Source of the DNA: Collinsella sp.
Lineage (GTDB): Bacteria > Actinomycetota > Coriobacteriia > Coriobacteriales > Coriobacteriaceae
Direction of reading: 5' to 3'
Assembly: GCA_019419485.1 (NCBI GenBank)
Contig: DXZV01000006.1
Coordinates: 510-18,452, forward strand
Length of the DNA stretch: 17,943 nucleotides
Shown here: one piece after another, positions 13,208 through 17,943 of the stretch
How positions within the stretch are numbered: the stretch's first letter is position 1
How the letters are laid out: each line of letters opens with the position of its first letter
Translations under genes and position numbers: made by a program
The notes under the pieces: model-generated
Told to the model about the DNA's origin: nothing
Database searches by the model: none
What the model saw: the letters and a program-made list of their open reading frames with translations, nothing else

Positions 13208-14050
13208 ATGAAGACAACGTTCAAAAAGTCCGTACTCGCATTTCTGACATGCGTCCTTGCGCTCGCCTTTGCCCTGGCGGGCTGCAGCGGGGGCGGCAAA
13301 GACCCCAAGGCCAACTTCGTCGGCAGCTGGGAACTCTCGGGTGGAACCCTGGAGGGTGAAGAACTGACCGATGAGTACATGAAGATGCTCGAGGATTGGG
13401 GTGTGCACTGCGTCCTGATTCTCGATGAGGATGGTACAGGTGCCCTCGACCTGTTCCTTGAAGTCGTCGACCTTAAATGGGAGGCAAAGGACGCCACCAC
13501 CGTAACCATCACCGCCGAAGACGAGTCGCATGACATGAAGCTCAAGGACGGCAAGCTCATCCTCGAAGAGGATGACGGCAATCTTGTCTTTAGCAAGTCC
13601 GACAAGGACCTGTCCGGCACGGTAAAGAAGGATCGCGAGGCGGCCGAGAAGGAAGAAGAGATCGACGAGGCCGTCGAAGACGACGACGTCCAGAAGATTG
13701 AAATCTCCCCCGCCGTCACCGTTGCCGATGACGACCTGTGCACCATTACCATCACCGAGAAGTTCAAGGACGAGTGGGGCGACATCGGTTTTGTCGTCAA
13801 CATCACCAACAAGAGCGACAAGGACCTGACCTTCTACGCCCCCAGCGGCAAGACCAACGTCAACGGCACCATGAAGGAACCCTGGTTCTCGGCTCACCTG
13901 ATGCCCGGCACCAACGCCACTGAGGAATTCACGTTCTCGAACGGCACGCTCGATAGCCTTGACGACCTGGTCAATACGACCATCGGCATCGACGCCTACC
14001 TGACCGATTCCTACGAGGACGTTGCCTCCTACAGCGCAACCATCGCGTAA
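13208..14050 (+). CDS. Predicted lipoprotein of unknown function
   Basis: 280 residues from the ATG at 13208, which has an ideal AAAGGAGG five bases upstream (13195-13202). The frame is open much further upstream, but that part overlaps the SPFH gene and is not coding. The N-terminus is a lipoprotein signal: KK at 6-7, a hydrophobic core, and lipobox LAGC with Cys26 as lipidated residue, so the mature protein is anchored outside the membrane. Residues about 38-135 look like a small beta-barrel domain (FVGSWELSGG, LILDEDGTGAL, TVTITAEDESHDMKLKDGKLILEEDD), as in Gram-positive lipocalin-like lipoproteins. After an acidic linker (about 140-158), residues 160-280 form a beta-sandwich-like domain (DIGFVVNITNKSDKDLTFY) resembling DUF5067/DUF4352-type extracellular domains. 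It is the last gene of the operon, ending 50 bp before a terminator. Confidence 0.88.
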   Translation: MKTTFKKSVLAFLTCVLALAFALAGCSGGGKDPKANFVGSWELSGGTLEGEELTDEYMKMLEDWGVHCVLILDEDGTGALDLFLEVVDLKWEAKDATTVTITAEDESHDMKLKDGKLILEEDDGNLVFSKSDKDLSGTVKKDREAAEKEEEIDEAVEDDDVQKIEISPAVTVADDDLCTITITEKFKDEWGDIGFVVNITNKSDKDLTFYAPSGKTNVNGTMKEPWFSAHLMPGTNATEEFTFSNGTLDSLDDLVNTTIGIDAYLTDSYEDVASYSATIA

Positions 14051-14100
14051 CGGCACGTAACATCAGCCGCGGATTGGCGGACACATCCGCGCACACCAGA

Positions 14101-14139
14101 CGGGGCCGCAGGAGATGATCCTGCGGCCCCGCCGCTTTT
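14101..14139 (+). terminator. Intrinsic terminator of the zinc-ribbon/SPFH operon
   Basis: A perfect 13-bp stem CGGGGCCGCAGGA (14101-14113) with its complement (14119-14131), loop GATGA, is followed by GCCGCTTTTA. It lies between the convergent lipoprotein and response regulator genes and may also help stop the minus-strand transcript, though there is no T run on that side. A smaller GCGGAT/ATCCGC pair (14069-14090) precedes it. Confidence 0.85.
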
Positions 14140-14159
14140 ATGCCGGTGCGTAACGAGCG

Positions 14160-14780
14160 CTAGCGCTCCATGTTGGGAACGATGCTGCCCTCAGTCACCG
14201 CATGCACGGCCAGGCGCATGATGTTGTCGTAGCCGGTCTTGCTCAGGATCTCCGAGATGCGGCGCTTGATGGTGCCCTCGCTCATAAACAGCTCGGCCGC
14301 AATCTCGCGGCGGCTTTTACCCTCGCAGGCAAGGCGCAAGATCGACAGCTCGACATCGTCGAGGGCCGCCGTGCCCGAGAAGATGCTCTCGGGCGGCTTG
14401 GGAAACGTGCAGTAACCCGCCAGCGTGGAGCGCATCACGGCGAATAGCTCGTCGATACCGACGTTCTTGTACACAAAGCTGTCGACGCCCGCCTCGCGGG
14501 CCTGATCGACAAAGGTGATCTCGGGCATGCCTGTCATGATAATGATGCGACACTCGGGCAGCTGTTCCTTGATGCGTGCCGCCGCCACGATGCCGTTTGA
14601 ATCGTGTTCGGTGCACACGTCCATCAGCATCATGTCCGGGCGCTCCTTGAGCGCGACACCCAAGGCCTCGGAGGCATCGGCGATCGCGGCAACGACGGTC
14701 ATATCGGGCTGGTCGCCAACGGAGCGCGCCAGGCTCTCGCGCAGGATGGCCTGATCTTCGACAATTAACACGCGGATCAT
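14160..14780 (-). CDS. NarL/LuxR-family response regulator
   Basis: 206 residues. The receiver domain (about 1-120) has the acidic pair Glu8-Asp9, phospho-acceptor Asp54 (LMDVCTEHDSNG), Thr83 and Lys105 (SFVYKN). A LuxR-type helix-turn-helix (about 140-200) follows: ALDDVELSILRLACEGKSRREIAAELFMSEGTIKRRISEILSKTGYDN. It should bind DNA when phosphorylated by the histidine kinase encoded just upstream. The start ATG (14778-14780) overlaps the kinase stop in ATGA, and AAAGGAGA lies five bases before it, so the pair is translationally coupled. The gene is the last of a three-gene minus-strand set and converges on the lipoprotein gene. Target genes cannot be read from the window. Confidence 0.95.
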   Translation of the reverse strand: MIRVLIVEDQAILRESLARSVGDQPDMTVVAAIADASEALGVALKERPDMMLMDVCTEHDSNGIVAAARIKEQLPECRIIIMTGMPEITFVDQAREAGVDSFVYKNVGIDELFAVMRSTLAGYCTFPKPPESIFSGTAALDDVELSILRLACEGKSRREIAAELFMSEGTIKRRISEILSKTGYDNIMRLAVHAVTEGSIVPNMER

Positions 14781-16276
14781 GAGTTTCTCCTTTGGGACGT
14801 GTCGTTGGCGTTAAGCGGAATGGATACCGTAAGCGTAAAGGGCGGGGTGGCGTGGACCTCTAGGCTGCCACCCAGATCTTGCGCGACATGCCTCATACCT
14901 GGGATACCCGTTCCCTCGCGATACGATACGGGGGCCGGGGACCCGTCGTTAGAAATCGTCATGTGCGCGACGGCGTCAGCATCCGTCCTCTCCTGCCACA
15001 AGCGCACACGGACCCGATGCGCCTGCGCATGCTTGGTGGCGTTGGTCGAGGCCTCGCGGATAATCTGCAAAAAGGCAGCGCCGACACGCGCGTCCTCAGG
15101 CAGCGCACCCTCAACATCGATCTGCACACTCACCAGGCCAAAAGCATGGACGATATCACCCAACTGCTCCGCCGGCCCACTGGTGCCGCCACTGCGCAGA
15201 TCGGCAGCGATTGAGCGCAGCAGCGGGTCGATCTGCTCGAGCGACTCGTCGTCCAAGCGCCCCTCCTCCAAATAGCGATGAAGGATGGACAGGCGCTGGC
15301 CGATCACATCGTGAACGCGGGCGCGCATGCGCAGATAGGCCGCATTGTCGGCAACTTTTTTGACTTCTTCGATCTGGGCCTGGAGCTCTTGGCCCGCAAG
15401 CTCAAGCAGGTGGTTGGCCTGCGCCAGGCGGTCATGCGCATGCGCATACTCTGTCACGTCCAGACCGATTATGCGCTCGAACGAACAGCCCGAGACCATA
15501 ACGTCATCGCACACAAACAGGCGAATCTCGGCGGGAGAAACCTCGACCACCGCACGCGCCTCACCAAAGCGGTCCAGGTTGATCCGCACGCGGTTCTTAC
15601 CGCCTTCGGGCATTTGCATGCTGAGCTTGCGCAGGTCGTTCCATGTACCGCTCATATCGCCTAGGTCGGTGGGCATATGAAGCTCCACCAGGTTTTTGCG
15701 CATGCAGCGGTTCATGAGCAGTGGACGGCCCCTCGAGTCCAGATACAGGATGCCCACGGGAATCACGTTGATGGTTTCAATCGTCGAGAACGCGGTGATG
15801 TCCTCTTGGCGGTTACGGACGTCCATCAAAAGCGCCGCGACGGAACGGAACAGGAAGAACGCTCCCTCTGCGATAAGGACAACGGCCCACACCGAGCCCA
15901 TGGCAAAAACCACCGGCGGTGTCACGGCGCCAACAAGCAGCAGCTCGGCCAGCATGACAGGGCGACGATAGCGCACCATAAGGACCACGCCATAGACAAA
16001 GATCGCGGCATTGAGCCACAGCACTCCGCCCATTGCCCTGGCGCAAACGTCAAGCGGCGCCACCAGATACGAGCCAGACGACGCGAATAAGATGAGCGCC
16101 GAAATCATCAGGTGAAGCACAAGGCTCGTCTCGTAGGCGCAAATCACCTTACGGTTATAGGACGAGCGGCGCGATGCGATGAGCGGGACGTGGATCATCT
16201 GCAGACACGCAGCCAGGGCAAAGACAACATCGAGCGCAACGATTTGGGGAAGGATGAACGAAATCTGCATCGTCAC
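14777..16276 (-). CDS. NarL-system sensor histidine kinase (HPK7 type)
   Basis: 499 residues from a GTG at 16276, which overlaps the upstream stop as GTGA; an ATG at 16270 is an alternative start (497 residues). The N-terminal 150 residues contain about five membrane helices. Residues about 160-280 look like a PAS-like domain (ETINVIPVGILYLDSRGRPLLMN), then a short coiled coil (about 282-312). The dimerisation/phosphotransfer motif is RVHDVIGQRLSIL with His322, followed by the HATPase domain: REASTNATKHA (N box, 407-417), ISNDGSP (441-447) and GTGIPGMRH (455-463). It should phosphorylate the response regulator with which it overlaps by 4 bp. The signal is unknown; the upstream 7TM protein gene, also overlapping by 4 bp, may provide it. 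Confidence 0.93.
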   Translation of the reverse strand: MTMQISFILPQIVALDVVFALAACLQMIHVPLIASRRSSYNRKVICAYETSLVLHLMISALILFASSGSYLVAPLDVCARAMGGVLWLNAAIFVYGVVLMVRYRRPVMLAELLLVGAVTPPVVFAMGSVWAVVLIAEGAFFLFRSVAALLMDVRNRQEDITAFSTIETINVIPVGILYLDSRGRPLLMNRCMRKNLVELHMPTDLGDMSGTWNDLRKLSMQMPEGGKNRVRINLDRFGEARAVVEVSPAEIRLFVCDDVMVSGCSFERIIGLDVTEYAHAHDRLAQANHLLELAGQELQAQIEEVKKVADNAAYLRMRARVHDVIGQRLSILHRYLEEGRLDDESLEQIDPLLRSIAADLRSGGTSGPAEQLGDIVHAFGLVSVQIDVEGALPEDARVGAAFLQIIREASTNATKHAQAHRVRVRLWQERTDADAVAHMTISNDGSPAPVSYREGTGIPGMRHVAQDLGGSLEVHATPPFTLTVSIPLNANDTSQRRNS

Positions 16277-17943
16277 TCACCCGCCCTCGGCATCAAGACG
16301 ATCATGCGCAGCTGGCCGGGCTCGCCCTCAAGGCGGTATGCCACGTTGCGCCCTTGCAGAGCGCTTTCGAGCTCTTGCGCAGCGGGCGTCTGCGAAAGAT
16401 CTTCATCATCGTTGGAAAAAAGCGTGGCGCGCAGCTCGACACTGCACCGGTCATGGTCGCCCAAGTGATACATAAGCGCCGGATGGTCGGTGGTGTAGGC
16501 AAAAAACGCAAAGTCATACACGCAGTCGTACAGGGCACTTACCGTACCGGCATGCATCGGGCGCCGTATGGCGATAATCGAAGCGCAATCGACATCGATG
16601 GTGCGCAGGTCGCTTGCGAGCTCATTGGCAATGAGCTGAATGCGGTCGCGATCAAAACCGCTCTCCCCGTGTTGTGCCAACGTGAGCGACCCTTTGCGCT
16701 TGCAATAGGCAACGAGCATCTTGGCGCGCTGCAGCATGCGGTAACGCTCGCGCGAAGACGCCTCGTCGGTCAACGGTGGCAGCGAGCTCAGCAGGTCGTA
16801 CATCTCATCGAACGCACGGGCAAGCGCCTGGTCCACGTCTTGGACCAGCAAGGTCTCGGCCTCTTGATCTGCCAGATGCGTCTTAAGATCGTAATCGGCC
16901 GTGAGCAGCTCATTTTGGCGCTGCAGCTCCATACGACGATGTGCCAGTTCACGGTTAAGCTCGTTAAGTTCCGACACGTCTTGGGCAAGCAGGGCCGATC
17001 CGCCCAGCAGCGGAAAGGCACGGTACATCACATCGGGATCGGACACCACGGCAAAGGCATGGGCATGCCCGTGTTCCTGGGCCCGAAGCTCTTCGCACAC
17101 GCCCGCCGGCATTGGCTTCGACACCGGTGTGGCATAGACTTCCTGCAGGTCGCGCGTTAGAACTTTGAGGTCGAGCGGCAAGGTGTCGAAGATGCCGGCG
17201 ATGTCGTGATATGACGGAATGACACCGCAATCGAGACAGATTTCCATCGCCACCACGCACAAGACGCAATAGACGAGCGAGAAGTTGAGCCTCCATGCCC
17301 AGGGCACACGCAGAGCATACGAGATGGCAAAGAACGCAGCACCCAACAAAACAAGCGCCGCCGTGCCCGAAAAGCGCTGAATGCGAAAGGACGAGGACCG
17401 ACCCACCAGGATAAAAAAGGCCGCGAAGTTAAAGGCCGTCCACACCAAGACAGCGAAATAGCCCCAGCCATATGTGTAATCGTTGCTCCAGGTGTCGCTT
17501 GCACGGTCAAAGTGGAATACCTGCCGGTGGAAATCGTTGGTGAGCACAAAACCGATAAGTAGGATGGCCACGACCCACAGGATGCTGCGATAGCGACGCC
17601 CCATACGGTGCTGTTCCACGCCCGCGAGGCGCAGGCCGCACAGCTGGTAGAGCAGCGGAATGAGCGTCATGGGCACGTAGTACAGGTACCACAGGATCGT
17701 GGCGTAAACCGGTGTGAACGACTTGTATTTGAGGATGACCTCAATCATCCAGAGGGCGCAGATGGTGGCGACGGCAACAAGGCGGCGGCGCAACACATAG
17801 TCCAAACAGCGCAGATAGACCGATACGCCCCAGATCGAAAATATAATTGCGGCGACAAGCAGCGGGAGAGAGCTCGAGTGGACGAGCGCATCCACGACCT
17901 CTTTGGACACCTCGCTATAGGCGGGCACGGCGTTGGAAAGCTT
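16273..17943 (-). CDS. 7TM sensor protein with degenerate kinase-like C-terminus (5' end uncertain)
   Basis: The frame is open to the right edge. A GTG at 17928 gives 551 residues but has no visible ribosome site, so the true start may lie outside. About seven membrane helices fill residues 18-235 (LPLLVAAIIFSIWGVSVYL, ILWYLYYVPMTLIPLLYQL, LVYCVLCVVAMEICLDCGVIP), like the N-terminal 7TM domain of some histidine kinases. Then come a PAS-like stretch (about 240-315) and a coiled coil (about 316-360). The C-terminus (about 360-551) occupies the place of dimerisation and ATPase domains, but I find no H box, N box or GxG motif; LYDCVYDFAFFAY and LFSNDDEDL may be their eroded remains. The stop overlaps the kinase gene start (GTGA). 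It is probably a sensory or accessory partner of the kinase, not an active kinase itself. Confidence 0.85.
   Translation of the reverse strand, partial: KLSNAVPAYSEVSKEVVDALVHSSSLPLLVAAIIFSIWGVSVYLRCLDYVLRRRLVAVATICALWMIEVILKYKSFTPVYATILWYLYYVPMTLIPLLYQLCGLRLAGVEQHRMGRRYRSILWVVAILLIGFVLTNDFHRQVFHFDRASDTWSNDYTYGWGYFAVLVWTAFNFAAFFILVGRSSSFRIQRFSGTAALVLLGAAFFAISYALRVPWAWRLNFSLVYCVLCVVAMEICLDCGVIPSYHDIAGIFDTLPLDLKVLTRDLQEVYATPVSKPMPAGVCEELRAQEHGHAHAFAVVSDPDVMYRAFPLLGGSALLAQDVSELNELNRELAHRRMELQRQNELLTADYDLKTHLADQEAETLLVQDVDQALARAFDEMYDLLSSLPPLTDEASSRERYRMLQRAKMLVAYCKRKGSLTLAQHGESGFDRDRIQLIANELASDLRTIDVDCASIIAIRRPMHAGTVSALYDCVYDFAFFAYTTDHPALMYHLGDHDRCSVELRATLFSNDDEDLSQTPAAQELESALQGRNVAYRLEGEPGQLRMIVLMPRAGE

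Noticed and set aside
11697..13217. 506-residue minus-strand open frame opposite the SPFH gene
   Set aside because: It crosses three genes and an intergenic gap, is rich in Gly/Ala/Arg without family motifs, and the opposite strand has well-defined SPFH and zinc-ribbon coding.

Overview
The window looks like a piece of chromosome from a high-GC Gram-positive bacterium of the Coriobacteriia, most likely Collinsella or a close relative. This is an inference from three things: the GC-rich codon bias, an orphan LuxR regulator with a large multi-pass membrane domain, and a NarL-type two-component system with an unusual 7TM partner. No rRNA, tRNA, CRISPR array, insertion sequence or phage gene was found. 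Both ends cut through genes.

Layout. (1) 1-826, minus strand: a membrane-anchored small protein followed by a zinc-ribbon protein that runs off the left edge. (2) 972-2516, minus strand: an orphan membrane LuxR-type regulator that ends in a strong terminator. (3) 2852-9404: a putative glycoside-use locus. A beta-glucoside-type PTS IIBC permease and an apiosidase-like (DUF4038/GH140-like) hydrolase are on the minus strand. A divergent region of about 490 bp, rich in GTTTAC/TAAACA palindromes, separates them from an EstA-like esterase and a Sde182/DUF1593 nucleoside-hydrolase-like protein on the plus strand. None of these enzymes has a signal peptide, so the sugar is probably imported by the PTS and processed in the cytosol. 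(4) 9753-14050, plus strand: a four-gene operon of a DUF4428 zinc-ribbon protein, a YdjG-like zinc-ribbon membrane protein, a YdjI-like SPFH protein with two C-terminal zinc ribbons, and a lipoprotein, closed by a strong terminator. It recalls the Bacillus subtilis pspA-ydjGHI membrane-stress operon, but no PspA is seen here. (5) 14160-17943, minus strand: a translationally coupled set of a 7TM protein with a degenerate kinase-like C-terminus, a HPK7-type histidine kinase and a NarL-type response regulator.

The intergenic DNA is notable. An exact 28-bp sequence occurs once at 2701-2728 and again as a perfect inverted pair at 9571-9632, both near CAAAGAGTG motifs. Other long inverted repeats are at 2749-2808, 7643-7763 and 9497-9560. 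These look like mobile or REP-like intergenic elements, some perhaps working as terminators.

The best candidates for something under-described are the SPFH/zinc-ribbon operon, the three-gene signalling set with a pseudokinase-like member, the PTS-apiosidase-esterase-Sde182 locus with its shared operators, and the modular intergenic repeats. All functional statements rest on reading motifs by eye; no database search was possible.
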